Assembly (NCBI GenBank): GCA_033980235.1
Contig: CM067069.1
Location: 15,728,650 to 15,792,649, forward strand
Length of the DNA: 64,000 bases
Reading direction: 5' to 3'
Source of the DNA: Diadema setosum
Lineage: Eukaryota > Echinodermata > Echinoidea > Diadematoida > Diadematidae
The notes beneath the pieces are model-generated. The model was not told the DNA's origin and did no database searches. It saw only the letters and a program-made list of their open reading frames with translations. Within the stretch, counting starts at the first letter, position 1; the number at the start of each line of letters is the position of its first letter. Position numbers and translations under genes: made by a program. Below are positions 9,878-21,388 of this stretch, in pieces.

Positions 9878-9964
9878 ATATACAGTGTAATTTCTAACGA
9901 ACCACGAAAACTCATCTCTGTTCCTCCCCTCCTATCTCTCTCTCTCTCTCTCTATCAATCATTA

Positions 9965-10005
<41 letters not shown>

Positions 10006-10071
10006 GGTTCTCACACAAGATCCCGTTTGGATAATTAGCTGAACGTATCACACCGAACACTCGTACATGCA

Positions 10072-10122
<51 letters not shown>

Positions 10123-10185
10123 TTTTAACGAAAGACAAAATATCATTCTCTACTTCCCCTCCTCTCTCTCTTTCTTTCAACCTTT
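9707..10185. repeat. Two tandem copies of a ~250 bp microsatellite-rich unit
   Basis: Each copy runs (GT)n, then AATAGG, an AAGATCCCNTTTGGATAATTA block, a CACTCGTACATGCAA block, (AT)n, a short unique part and (TC)n-rich sequence. Copy 1 is about 9,707-9,960 and copy 2 about 9,967-10,185. The unique blocks between microsatellites are clearly homologous, so this is a segmental tandem duplication rather than chance simple repeats. Confidence 0.8.
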
Positions 10186-10317
10186 CATGTGACGAGAAAA
10201 TACCAACAGTATGACACATCGAGACTGTAGTTCTTCTTCTTCTTCATATTCGACCCCAATTGGATTGCTCGGCTTCAATTTTTAATGCGTTATTGACAGA
10301 TTAGATAGTCAATTGAA

Positions 10318-10446
10318 TTATTATTATTATTATCATTGTTATGATTATTATTATCATTGTTATGATTATTATTATTATTATAATCATTATTATTTAATGC
10401 ATAGTGCATCGCGATAATGTAACATTATCACACACACACACACACA
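10318..10446. repeat. (ATT)n/(TTATCATTG) simple repeat and (AC)n tract
   Basis: Imperfect trinucleotide repeats of ATT with interspersed ATCATTGTTATG units at 10,318-10,395, followed by (AC)n at about 10,430-10,446. It lies downstream of the stop of the HPSQ ORF. Confidence 0.8.
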
Positions 10447-10463
10447 CTCATACCATAAAGTGA

Positions 10464-11032
10464 CTAGCAGTGTAACTTTATGTATTGCGATAGTTCTTCC
10501 ACCACCTCTGGTGTACGCAAGTAAAAGTGATAAAACTCCACAGCCTCGCACAGGATTATCAAACGTTCATCCTCCCACAAATTGTCCATGTCGTACACGG
10601 CGTCCAAGTTCTCTATGAACTCCGACTCCGTCAGTTGCGATATTGCTGAATCCATGTAAGTGTCTATCTTCGCTTCCCAGTCTAACCACAGACACTCGTG
10701 GTGCTTCTGACTAGGATGATTCGTTTGACAACCGTAGCATTTTTCCAGTACAAGTTCGTTGATCTTTTTCATGATCACTTTGGTGGCTGTGATGAATGGT
10801 CCGGCATAGGTCGTACGGGTGATGCAGTGGATATCACTGGGAATATCAATCAGGTTTGATCTCTCCCTCCTTTTCTCGCCGTCCTGATCTGCTCCCATCT
10901 CCTTCTCGTCCTTTCCGCTCGTCTCACTGGCCCTCTTCGATGTCACCATCTCCCGAATCTCATCTACCGACACGTGTTTGGCAGCGGGCAATGGTTTTAT
11001 GCTTCTCATTTCCTTGTGGTGGGTAAGTTCAG
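10464..11032 (-). CDS. Cys/His 'HPSQ' protein; probably last exon of the PC4-like gene
   Basis: The open frame runs from 11,039 or 11,032 to a stop at 10,464; the first ATG is at 11,009. The N-terminal part is charged and low complexity. The C-terminal part has CYGCQTNHPSQKHHECLW, a C-x2-C-x4-H-x4-HH-x-C arrangement likely to bind zinc, then two predicted helices. I have seen this HPSQ motif in uncharacterised animal proteins, often with PC4 domains, but know no function. A phase-1 donor at 11,166 in the PC4 exon fits an acceptor ending at 11,033, so both may be one protein; that donor is not a strong consensus. The alternative is an independent gene starting at 11,009. Confidence 0.55.
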
Positions 11033-11145
11033 CTTTGACCTATCGAAAAAATTATTATTATTATTATTAGCAGTAGAAGTAGTGATAGTGGATATTCATT
11101 CTATAGGGGGTGGGTAAAAATAGAAGCGCGAGTTCTGTTAGACCA

Positions 11146-11851
11146 TTAATGATAATAATCGGGACCTTGCCAAGAAGTGCTGCGAGAATATGAATGAGAG
11201 TTGCTGTTCTCCCTCTTCCTTTTCTGCTGTTGTTGTTGTAGTTGTTGCTTCTTGGCCTCTTTTTGCAACTGGATGATCGCACGCGAAATTGGAAACATCG
11301 CATCACGCATCTTTTCCCACTGCTCCACAGTAAGGTTTATACCCCTCAAAGCCGCGCACATCTTGCCAAGATGATTTTGATAATAATCGCGAATGTTCAC
11401 GTAGACAGTGCCTTGATAAATTTTCACTACAACAAAGCGTTTTGAACCCAATTGAAAGGGAATGGCTCCTTCCTCGAAAGTAAATGGTGACGTCGCTGAC
11501 TTTCCAGCATATCCACTCGTGGAGGAATTCTACAAAAAATAACAATGAAACGAATAGAAATAACTAAAACGTAGGATCGTTTGAAACGTAGATTCATAAT
11601 AATGCAGTATGTCCCTACGGCACTGTAATTAAGTGATAGACGTGATAAACTATACTTAATTTGTATTTTAATTTTGTGACAATCAACTTTTCTAAAATCA
11701 TCTGTGTTAGACATATCCATCGAAAACACGATAATGTACTCACCATTGATGCCGAACTGTCACCGTCCTCATTTCGTCCCTTGGAAACACCAACAACATC
11801 CCCCTCATCATTCACATAGGCACTGGCATCAGAATAACTGTAAGAGGCCAT
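11146..11851 (-). CDS. PC4-like (p15/Sub1) ssDNA-binding domain protein, two exons
   Basis: Exon 1 is 11,851-11,744 (36 codons, acidic/Ser-rich), with a G|GTGAGT donor. Exon 2 starts at 11,529 after a T-rich tract ending TTGTAG, in the same phase. Exon 2 encodes a PC4 fold: a strand pair around FVVVKIYQGTVYVNIRDYYQ, a turn ending in RGINLT, then the helix LTVEQWEKMRDAM. The order beta-beta-beta-beta-helix with IRDYY and the G-I-x-L-T-x-E-x-W signature fits the PC4/Sub1 C-terminal domain, which binds single-stranded DNA and aids transcription or replication. A Gln/Lys-rich tail ends at a stop at 11,146. A donor inside the tail (after 11,166) may instead splice to the next ORF. PC4 domains recur in virus-derived elements, so cargo of such an element is possible. 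Confidence 0.7.
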
Positions 11852-11974
11852 TTTCTCAGTTAACTCAAACTGCTACACGTTCAAGACAAAGATCGCAATA
11901 CTGATTTTACCTGTAGAATGATCGATGTTGTTCATGTTCACTCTTTATAAATGTATCAGAGCTCATCACAATCG

Positions 11975-12310
11975 GCTTATTTTGCATTGTTTTCCTCTAT
12001 TTTTAACGGCTTCGAGGTTATATTTTTACCATAAGTTTTCTGACCTCAGCAGTGCACTTTTCGCTCACTCTTGCATATTAGCCCTCTTCTATCAGACAAC
12101 TCCTTCCTCTTCGAGGACATATTTTTACTATCGGTTTTCTGACCTCATCAGAGTATTTTTCGCTCACTCTTACATAATTATCCCTCTTCTATCAAACATC
12201 TCCTTCCTCTCCTATTGTACAACTACGTCCTCTTCAATGTCATATTTTTACTCTAAGTTTTCTGACCTTATCAAAATACACTTCGTACCCTCACATGTCT
12301 TAATTACCCT
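11975..12310. repeat. Tandem repeat of ~115 bp units
   Basis: Three imperfect copies sharing TTCGAGGACATATTTTTAC-like, GTTTTCTGACCTCATCA-like and TCGCTCACTCTTACATA-like blocks, roughly at 11,975-12,090, 12,090-12,200 and 12,200-12,310. They lie upstream of the PC4-like gene. Confidence 0.7.
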
Positions 12311-12329
12311 AGTACCTCTCACAGTTATG

Positions 12330-12720
12330 GCTTTATCCCGTCAAAACAAATGTTCATCGACACAGCCTCCATACTACATGTCATATTCTGTTTCACTCGC
12401 TGTCTGATATGCAAATCAATCATCAGAGTACACTTCGTACCCTCGCATTTCACAGTAGACTTCGTCCATTCATGATATACTGTTTCACTCGCTGTCTGCT
12501 CTGACCGTCGGTCATCAGAGTACACTTCGCACCCTCGCATTTCACAGTAGACTTCGTCCAGTCATGATATACTGTTTCACTGGCTGTCTGCTCTGACCGT
12601 CGGTCACTGTCTGATATGTCCGGCGCTCATCAGTGCACACTTCGTACCCGCACATTTCTTCCTCACATTGCTCTCGTTCCTCCAGCAACTCTACGGGCTT
12701 TATCCCGTCAAAACAAATTT
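12330..12720. repeat. Second tandem repeat block, ~105 bp units
   Basis: Copies of ATCAGAGTACACTTCGTACC / CATTTCACAGTAGACTTCGTCC / ATGATATACTGTTTCACT / GCTGTCTGCTCTGACCGTCG recur from about 12,420 to 12,640. The flanking phrase TTTATCCCGTCAAAACAAAT occurs at about 12,332 and again at about 12,699, so the array is bracketed by direct repeats. The block shares TCATCAGAGTA with the preceding array, so the two may have a common origin. Confidence 0.75.
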
Positions 12721-15300
12721 TTATCAACTCAGCATCAATACTATAGATTTATCGATACTTTCATAATTTTTCTTTTTCTCACTGTCTGATTTGCCCGCTC
12801 CTCCCTATTTTCAAGGTTACATTATTACTATAAGCTCTCTGACCTCTCCAAAGTACGTGACCTGATTTTCAACAAAATACATAGCGATACTATTTTTATA
12901 TTTATTACTCTCATTTTTTCCCATTTTCTCGGAAGAATCAAGGTCGAATTATTCCTATCTAGACGAGCTACACTACTCAAGATTTACATGCAAACGGGAT
13001 GTGCTCACCCTTGTCAAAATCCCTGTGCAGTGGATGGTGAAAGAAATATATAATGTAAGTTGGTGTGTTGTCATTATGCCTACACATACATTAATTGTGG
13101 TAGTGAGTGTTTGGTGTATTTCCTACAGATCTTGTTTTGATAATATATTTTTCTCTGTGGTTGGTTTTCACATTAGCACAAGCTAATCCTATCCCTTTAG
13201 CATTTGTACATGATAACCATGGTACTATACATGTGTATTGAAACAGTTTCGCAATAAACACAAAGAGCAAAGAAGGAAACAATCACTCGTTTCTTTTTCT
13301 GTTAGGTGTCCTGAGATTTATGCAACTAACTCTGGTAAAGAAGGAAACGCGACTTCGTTTCTGAGTCCGACATCAATACTCACAAATCTTGTGTTCCACT
13401 TTGTTCCACTCACCTGCATAGCGTACTAGACCAGTTTTGTAGTGAATTTCAAGTTATATTTTCGTCCCTGCTTAGTGGCAGAAACAGCTCAGAGAACCTG
13501 TCAAAAATAGTTGGATTCAGAGTTCTGACTGAAATTCCTCCTGAATGTTGGAGAAAACACCTTATGAGCTGGAACAAGCTCTCGAATTGGTCTAGGAATC
13601 ATTGGAAGTATGCATGAAATTTGAACACTAAGCCATGTCTTGCTCGACTATTTCAGTTACCACACTAAGGTCAGAATTCCTAATCACAAGTAGCCCGCAT
13701 TTCATGTAGAAACATTGCGAACGACATCCGACTATACAGGTCACAAAAAGATACATTTATCGATATGATATGACCACTTTATTTTTATTTTGAGGTTATT
13801 GAGAATTTGCTAATTGATCTGTAGAGGGAATTTAGGCGTTTTATTTGCCAACCCGCACGACAGCAAAGCATTTTGTAACGTACAGTTGTATTCGAACAGA
13901 CCATTTCCATAATGTATTCAAATTTATGAACATTTCCTTACCTGCACCGTGACAGGGACTATTCAACATGTGTCAAAAACATTTCGATCTATAAGATAGA
14001 ATACAGGGTTAGAATTGGTTGCTCGCAAAGGGTTGCTATGGAGATCCTTTGTTGCAGAAGTTTGCATACAATATGCAGTACACTAATAACACGGTATACA
14101 TTCCGAAATTTATCCTGTCACAAGCAGTAGACAATTTTAGTTGTGTACACGTATTAAAATTTATGGACATTTTTTCTTCCCCGAGTGATGACAGTTCATG
14201 GGACTTTTTGCTAAGACGGTTACTGTCTTGAAAATCAGCGCAGATTATATTTGCTGAAAAGGGTCGGACATTTCGGTCAAAGTTTCGGACAAAGTAGAGA
14301 TCCTTTGTTCAAGAATACACAAAACCTATAATATCAGGAAAGCACTGTATGTCGTATACATATTGTATTAGATTGTGTGTATCATGCATCTATCCACATG
14401 ACAAATATTCCTTGTGATGATATTCCAGCAGAATTACACCTGTTGTTTACAGAACATCATTACTGGCCTCATGTGGGGTGTACATGCCTTTTGGTCATTT
14501 GTTAGTAATGACAAAACCTTAGTGACGGCTCAATAAACGTTCGTATTGAGTTCACTTCTACAATCATGGATTCCCTAGCAACCCTAACGCTATAGACAGG
14601 GCTCATGTAATGTTTGTCTGAGCTTCGGGATAAACCAAGTTATAACCCTGCACCTGTGCATGGATTCCGTCTTTTGAATCAAATTTTCTGCAACATTATC
14701 TTTGGATGGTACTGTAAGTAGTCAGTGTGCAAAGGGACGAAATTATAAAGTTGAATTCATTACGAATCATTAGTGCTCACGGATGAAAAGTTTTGCAAGG
14801 GTACAAATACAGAATTGGCAATATGCACCTGCCTACTGGCCTAACTAAGTCCTTTGTGGTCTGATCCTTCTGGAGATGTGTGTTTGGCAAAAGATAAAGA
14901 GTAATACACCTGAATCTCCTATATCTCGGTATAAAAATACCTAAAATGTTGTTCCTTGGTGCGATGCTTTCATAAGTTATTCAGCTGAAAACATTTTCTG
15001 TGTAAACCTTCAATTTCGCTGGATATACTGTAATTTCCATGGTCCCAAGGACTCCTTCATAATGAGTTTCTATGCAAGCCTTTCACTTGCTTCTTTTGGA
15101 CAATTTCTATATTATTTGGTAGCCTTTGCTGCACAAATTTCAAGAGGTTTGTTTTTAACAGGGAGATGGAATCCACTGAGGCCTGGTTTTATGTATGTTG
15201 CAGAGTTGCCATTTCTGAAATACTTGTCCATTAGATTTGTTATTCTGTGACAAGACTGATTAAGAGCATTTTGCAGATTGGATTTCAACGCTTCATGAAG
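12721..15300. other. Gene-poor AT-rich stretch
   Basis: No convincing ORF, splice-bounded exon, RNA gene or repeat family was seen on either strand. Open frames here are under 75 codons and have no recognisable protein features. Confidence 0.5.
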
Positions 15301-15302
15301 TA

Positions 15303-15476
15303 ATTTATCATTATTATTATTACTGTATCATTATTATTATTGTCACTACTATACTACTACTGCTAAATTCTGCTGATACAATTACTTGTACTACTAATAC
15401 TACTACCGGTACTATTCTTATTCTTATTATTATCACCATTATCATCCTCAATTGTTACTATCATCATTATTATAAG
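15303..15476. repeat. Imperfect (ATT)n/(TAC)n simple repeat
   Basis: Degenerate ATT, TAC and ATC trinucleotides across about 170 bases, just left of the (CCGT)n-bearing element. Confidence 0.7.
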
Positions 15477-15589
15477 GACCTACTATCTTCAACCACCTAC
15501 CTATCGACCATCTTCAGTAACATTCATGGACACGGGTTTTAGTCGTCCTTCTCGATCTTTACTGTTTTGGTTCCTGGACTGTTTATTTT

Positions 15590-16640
15590 TATGCCTCCGC
15601 AACGAAGTGGCCGGAGGCATTATGTTTTCGGGTCGTCCGTCCGTCCGTCCGTCCGTCCGTCCGTCCGTCCGTCCGTCCGTCCGTCCGTACGTCCGTCCGT
15701 ACGTCCGTCCGTCCCGTTTTGTTTTTGTCGATATCTCAAGAACCGTGTGGTGGTTTTACATCAAACTTGGTATGAGGGTATATCCTTGGGGGATAATACT
15801 TTGTGTGGATTTTAGGGTCACAGGGTCAAAGGTCAAAGGTCACAGGTTATTTTGTGAAAAAAAAATTGAAATTCCACATATTTCTCCATATCTCGCAGAT
15901 GGTTCAAGGTATCTTCATAGAACTTAGTATATATGCTTGTACCGAAGGGCAGTGATTATCTAGGGAAGTTGGGGGTCATGGGTCAAAGGTCAGGGGGGTC
16001 AAAGGTCAAGGTCAACTCCTCAAAATATCACTACTTTCCTTAAAATGCAATATGCCTGAAGGTTTTTTTTTTTTTTTTTTAAACTGGATGTATGGCATGT
16101 ATTACCCAATATATATTTTTTGGGAAGTTTCTTGCCAAAAGGTCAAAGGTCAAAGGTCAAGTGAAAGTGCTAAATTGCACTTTTTCCTCCATATCTCGAA
16201 AGTAACTGAAGGTATCATCATGAAACTTACATATTTATGCATGTTCTACCTAACAGTGATTCTCTGTGGAACTGTGAGGTCAACGGTCAAAGACCAGGTT
16301 TAGATAATGCTATTTTCCCATTTGATACTGAAATTATACTTTTTCTCAATACCTTGAAAATTACTCAAAGCATAAACTTATAAAAGGGTCAAAAGTCAAG
16401 TAGAAATCATTAGTTCCCCAAATACCTGCACTCTGACATTTGAATAATTCATCCAATTGAACCTAGTTCTAGGAAAGTGAACATTCAGCACATTTGTGGC
16501 AAACCTGTCATTTTAATATTTTGCCAATTGTGTGAAACTGTCATCACACATTGTCAAGACATTGTACTATAGACCTATTAGGAGAACCATGCATGATGGC
16601 GGAGGCATATCAGTCGCCGTAGCGATATATCTAGTTTTTT
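15590..16640 (+). mobile_element. Nonautonomous repeat element with (CCGT)n head
   Basis: It begins with a short hairpin (GCCTCCGC...GGCCGGAGGC), then TTATGTTTTCGGG, then a (CCGT)n array at about 15,636-15,715. The body carries several GGTCAAAGGTCA runs and repeated 'ATATCTCG...GAAACTTA' segments. It ends near GGCGGAGGCATATCAGTCG and CTAGTTTTTT. The same head layout (CCTCCGCC hairpin, TTATGTTTTCG) starts another copy at 22,867. No ORF encodes a transposase, so mobilisation would be in trans. Ends are approximate. Confidence 0.6.
15636..15715 (+). repeat. (CCGT)n tetranucleotide array
   Basis: About 20 copies of CCGT with a few TACGT interruptions near the right end. Open frames across it (repeated Ser-Val-Arg-Pro) are translation artefacts. 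Confidence 0.95.
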
Positions 16641-17029
16641 ATTTATTGACATATTCATATTTATGCATGTGATTCATGTTTACAAGCATTTGTACAGTTG
16701 TAGCCGTAGGGCCTTGACATTGATTATGATATACAACTGTACATGTAATGAAAAAATAAACAACACAAAATCAACTATGCAAAACGTACGGGAAAGTGAG
16801 GTATAGCGAAACCGTTATCGGTGTATCGCCTACACAGGGAGATAGGATACCGCGGAGCTCGAGGTGGGTGATAAATTTTCGTGGAAATGTGATTGATCGT
16901 TGGTACAATACGTGTTCATGCTGTGCTACGTTTATTTACGAGCTGGAATTGACATCCAACAAACTAAATGCGATCACTAATCACATGTCATCGTACCCAT
17001 AATCAGGCGAATATACAGTTGTAGTTCAG

Positions 17030-17460
17030 AAGTTACAAATCCCAGCTCGCTGGCCCGACGAAGAAACCGACGGCCACATTACAGTACTAGTAATTCACCG
17101 CCCAGCGATGTTTTTCTGCTCGCTACGCTGGTGAGTAGGTCATTGGGCTGAGTGAGTGGATTGTCGTGGATCTCTCTCGCGACAAGTAACCCGTTCCCTC
17201 GCGATCGGCCGAAAGATCGAGGCCGCGCCGGGCGGGCCGGGCTGGGCTCTCGGTACCCCACCATAATATGCACTGCTTGTGTGTGTTTTCTCGGCTCTGC
17301 GTATGCGCACAAGCTGCTGTGAGATCGTGCGCTGACCGGCAGGCGGCGATCAGCGCAGCCACAGTATAAAATAACGATGTAACCACAGAACTAGAGTTTT
17401 GACTAGAGTTCCGTGGATGTAACCCGGCCACCGGAAGTTTTGATAGATGGCGCTCTTTAC
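17030..17460. other. CpG-rich patch, possible promoter or MITE pair
   Basis: GC- and CpG-rich relative to its AT-rich surroundings (for example GGCCGCGCCGGGCGGGCCGG), with a TATAAAATA near 17,367. No ORF with protein-like features was found. It could be a CpG-island promoter for an unseen gene or a GC-rich repeat; the sequence alone does not decide. Confidence 0.3.
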
Positions 17461-18099
17461 AAAAAAAGTTCTGGCATCAAAATAATGACTAGTGCAGACG
17501 GGCTTTAAAGTACATAACCTATGGTGCGCGCAAGAAACGATGGATTTACGAACCGACGCAGTGAGTTTGAAGACAGAAATATCGTAATTCTTTTGAATTC
17601 ACACTAAAATTACACTATGGATAGGAAGAACGACTTCCACTCTCATCACCCTGTCAAAATTTTCACACACAAGACAGGAAAAGTCATTGAAAACGTTGTC
17701 TAAAACTTGTGAGATCTTTAAACGCGATTTTCTCAGAATTGCATTTTCGCTCAAAAACGAAATAGCGTCGGTTCGTGGTAACACCGACGATGTATTCTTC
17801 TTCTTTCATGTTCTTTTTTCAAATTTTCCCAGTCATTTTATTTGTTTTTCCCCTTCATCTTACTTCCTTTTATACTCGTTCATATTTCATTATTTCAACT
17901 TTTCTTCTTTTATAGCTGTCATAAACTTTCTTACTTCATGTTTTTTTTCCATCTTTCCATTTGTTGTCCTCTGTTTCAACCCTTCTTATATTTTCTCTTT
18001 ATTTTCTTCTCTCTCTTCCTTTTCTTTCTATTGGCTTACATGGGGTGAGGAGGTATCCAAAATTAATGTCCTAGAGAGCAATTGTCCTGGGGGTATCCC

Positions 18100-18320
18100 A
18101 CATAGCAGATTGACGTCGAAAAGATGTCGCAACTGGTCAAACTGGTCGCACGTCATAAATTGAATGACCAGAAAATGATGTGATTTTTACGTCTTTATGA
18201 AACTTATTTATCACGTCATGTTAAGGACCTCATAATGACGTAAAGTTCATGTCAGTTTAACGACATATTTTTTTTTTCCTAATGTTAGTGACGTATCAAT
18301 GACGTAAGATCTGTGTTCTA
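18100..18320. repeat. GACGT-rich repeat, left block
   Basis: GACGTC, CACGTCAT, GACGTAA and similar motifs recur about every 20-40 bases. Related in motif to the larger block at 20,780-21,270, so the two may be ends of one element about 3.2 kb long. Confidence 0.5.
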
Positions 18321-18841
18321 TGTATTTATCTATGTGCTCATAACACAAGTTGAAAGTTTGAATAACGTAACAAAAGAGTGTACAATTTCTTACAATTTTA
18401 TGAATATGACCAGAAAGTTTACTTTTTCAGACGTAAACAACGACCAGCTTTGACCTCGCTTTCATTTTCTTTCAGAATAAATCTTGATCATTATTATTTC
18501 TTTTTTAGCATGCACAAGACTTTTGCAAGTAACGGTATGCTGCACACCTACCACACCCAGAACAAACAAGCACATAAACACACAAACACACAACACCCGC
18601 CACATGGACACACACATATCCACACACATACCAAGTGCATGGAAGGTGCAATTGTTGCGCTGTCAGGCGCCCGTCGAGTTATCGGTACAAAGAAAATTAT
18701 TTTTTAAAAAACCACACACAACTGTATCATTGCTCATGTAAGATTCCGTACTTTTGTCCAGGCTTGGTATGGAGCTAGAACACTACATGGCTAAAATATC
18801 ATCATTCAGACGTGCAATGATATTAGTCTATGTAAGTTTCC

Positions 18842-19363
18842 TACACTGTAAAAACATCGGTGTTAGATTTAACACCATGGGTGTTAAATCTAACACCGAT
18901 CAATCTTCAATAGAGCACCACACCCACAGGTGTAGAAAATGCATTGTGACGGTGTTGAAAAGTGTTCACCTGGCACTTCGTGGTGTTAATTTGACACTGT
19001 AGCTGGTGATATTTTTGAAACTGCGCTAGAGTCAATTCATTAATGACACCGCATGGTGTTGATTTAATATTGGTGGTGTTAATTTCAGTGGTATAACACC
19101 CGTCCAGCTTCAATAGGAGACCACACCAACTGGTGTTACTGTGGTAATCTATTTGCATATTTTTTCAAAAGTCAAGTACTTTATCGGAAAATTCTTCATC
19201 GTCTTGTTGAAGTTCAGAATTAACAAGAAATTCAGTAACTAAGAAACTATCAAAAAAACAATTTTATATTTTGAAATGACACCCGGAGGTGTTAATCTAA
19301 CACCATGAATGTGCACCGGAAATTTAACACCAGCTCGGTGTTTACCGCACTTTTTGCAGTGTA
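18842..19363. mobile_element. TIR element filled with GGTGTTA motifs
   Basis: It begins TACACTGTAAAAA and ends TTTTTGCAGTGTA, giving inverted ends that start and finish with TA. Inside, GGTGTTA/TAACACC and close variants occur many times in both orientations (for example a hairpin at about 18,859-18,897). No coding capacity. It looks like a nonautonomous cut-and-paste element in which a short motif has amplified. Confidence 0.75.
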
Positions 19364-20779
19364 TGAATGCATCTCATAAAACTCGTCAGTAGCGTTTGTA
19401 TTTCTCTAACTCTGATGTGATGCTCGATGTTCCAACTAAATGACAAGATCTTGAATTTGATTAATACCGGGTAAAGTAGCTTTCTTTTGATTATTTACCA
19501 TTAGGGCCTAAAACTGAAGTTGTCTTTCGCCAAATAACAACACAAGTCATGATAAAACGATCTTTTCACATCGCTTCAACATGTGTTTTTTACTTGAGAT
19601 TCGGAGTTGTGGGTTGATTTTTTTTTTCTCTCTCTCTCTCTCACGGTAGACATATATGGTTCTGCTGATATAATAAAGTTCATACGGGTGAAGTGCTATA
19701 TGGCTCCATTTTCTCATCACTTTCTAAATGTATACACTATTCTTTTGTGTGTCTTTATACGATATTGCACGACTTCGAAAAAATAAATCATGAATTACTT
19801 CCTTGAGTGTAAGTCGACGACAAATGGTTTGTACACATTTAAACTCACGAACCTAACCGGAAATCTGATACCAATAAATGCTAGTTGGAACTTGGCTTCT
19901 GATGGTTTCTATATCGATCATGAATTTTCATAAAAAGGGACGAGTATATGCATGTAATTATCGTGTATGATATTTTGGAATTGTATCTTGATTTATAGGA
20001 ATTAAACACAATGATTAGTCCCAATATTTTTTTTTTTTGTAAGATGTTTGAAATATCGCGCAGCTAGAAACCAATAACGACATACTTAATTTGTAATCGA
20101 GTATGAATGATGGAATCGAAATATATATTTTTAATAACACAAAAGAGAACCTATAATTTGGATATATTGGGAATATATAGAAAAAAGACATCAAAATACT
20201 TTTAAAGTTAAAATTGAATATGTTACAGTTATTAGATCATTTTTCATATATATGTTGATATGACATTATTTTTGCCAATCTTAGTGCTTGTGACTGGTCG
20301 TAACGACGTCATAACGACGTCATACGATTAGTTGCTGTATCGATCATGAATATTCATGAGATTTCATTTAATATGCAAAAACTAGTGAAAATAAAGAAAA
20401 ACATGAATAATTACAGTATTTATGCTGGGTTTAAACTTTAAACTGTGTCAGATATTGTACATTTTATTCTTATCTTATCCTCGAACCAATCCAACCTTGC
20501 ATTATGGATACATATTTTCATATTTTATTGGTCTTCTCACAAAATTGTGGCCTAGTTTAGTAACAATATCATGAAGCATTGCAGCTTTTTGGCCGTTTAT
20601 AAAGAAACGCGATACAACAGTCAGCAAGTAACTAGAAATAGGTGGGCATAGGCATATTTATAGGCATAGGAGTTAGGACTTTAGGAGTAGACGATTAGAT
20701 TCGTAGTTAAGACATCGTACCTGAAGACGGGTCCACATCTTTGTTAAATCTTGTTCTTAACAAAGTACAGTAATCAATT
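19364..20779. other. AT-rich non-coding stretch
   Basis: No ORF, exon or repeat family could be supported. Short poly-T and (CT)n tracts occur at about 19,619-19,642. Confidence 0.5.
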
Positions 20780-21270
20780 TATCTCGGCTTACGAAGGACG
20801 TCAAACTGACGTCTTTTTTCTTTGTTTATTTTCGTCAAAGTGACATCTTTAAGACGTCTTTTTTTTTCAGTACCAATACACGGAAAAGGTCGTAAATTGA
20901 CGTGTAAACATGTTTATGACGTTGTTCTGACGTGACTTTTTGTCTTTCAAGTAGCCAATGTTTAAAGTCATTAAGGCGTCTTTGTACGACCACCTAGACG
21001 TCAGACAGACGTCACAAATGTGACGTCTTTTTTATGTCTTCCATTTGAGCAAAGATACATTTCGACGTCAGTCTAAGACGTTTTACTGACGTCCATTTTC
21101 TGTTTATTTAACGTCGTTAAGACGACATATTAGACGTCTTTCTAACGTCTATACATGACGTCTTTTTTAATTACGTCTTCCATTTGAGCAAGATTACGCC
21201 CATTTTTGTCGACAGTTTACGACGTCTTTCTGACGACAACGCTGTCGTGAAATAGACGTCATTCTGACTC
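20780..21270. repeat. GACGTC-rich repeat block
   Basis: About twenty GACGTC/GACGTT/AACGTC motifs in under 500 bases. The phrase GTCTTCCATTTGAGCAA occurs twice, at about 21,036 and 21,176, so part of it is a ~140 bp tandem duplication. GACGTC is self-complementary, so the block can pair with itself in many registers. No ORF. Confidence 0.75.
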
Positions 21271-21352
21271 TCAAACCAACACAAATTTCAAACAAAAAGA
21301 AGATAGTCATGAAATGCTACAATATTTAATAGCTTTTATTATGTTTTACGTA

Positions 21353-21388
21353 AAACCAGGGAGGTGGGAATTCCCACCTCCCTGGTTT
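21353..21388. other. Perfect 36-nt palindrome
   Basis: AAACCAGGGAGGTGGGAA followed immediately by its exact reverse complement, with no loop. It sits at the AT/GC boundary upstream of the CpG-rich DDX39B promoter region. A partial match (CCCACCTCCCTGGTAG) occurs near 45,938, so it may be the end of a repeat family or a head-to-head junction. Confidence 0.9.

Noticed and set aside
15526..15927. Ser-Val-Arg-Pro repeat open frames
   Set aside because: Produced by the (CCGT)n array; the flanks are a known repeat element, not a gene.
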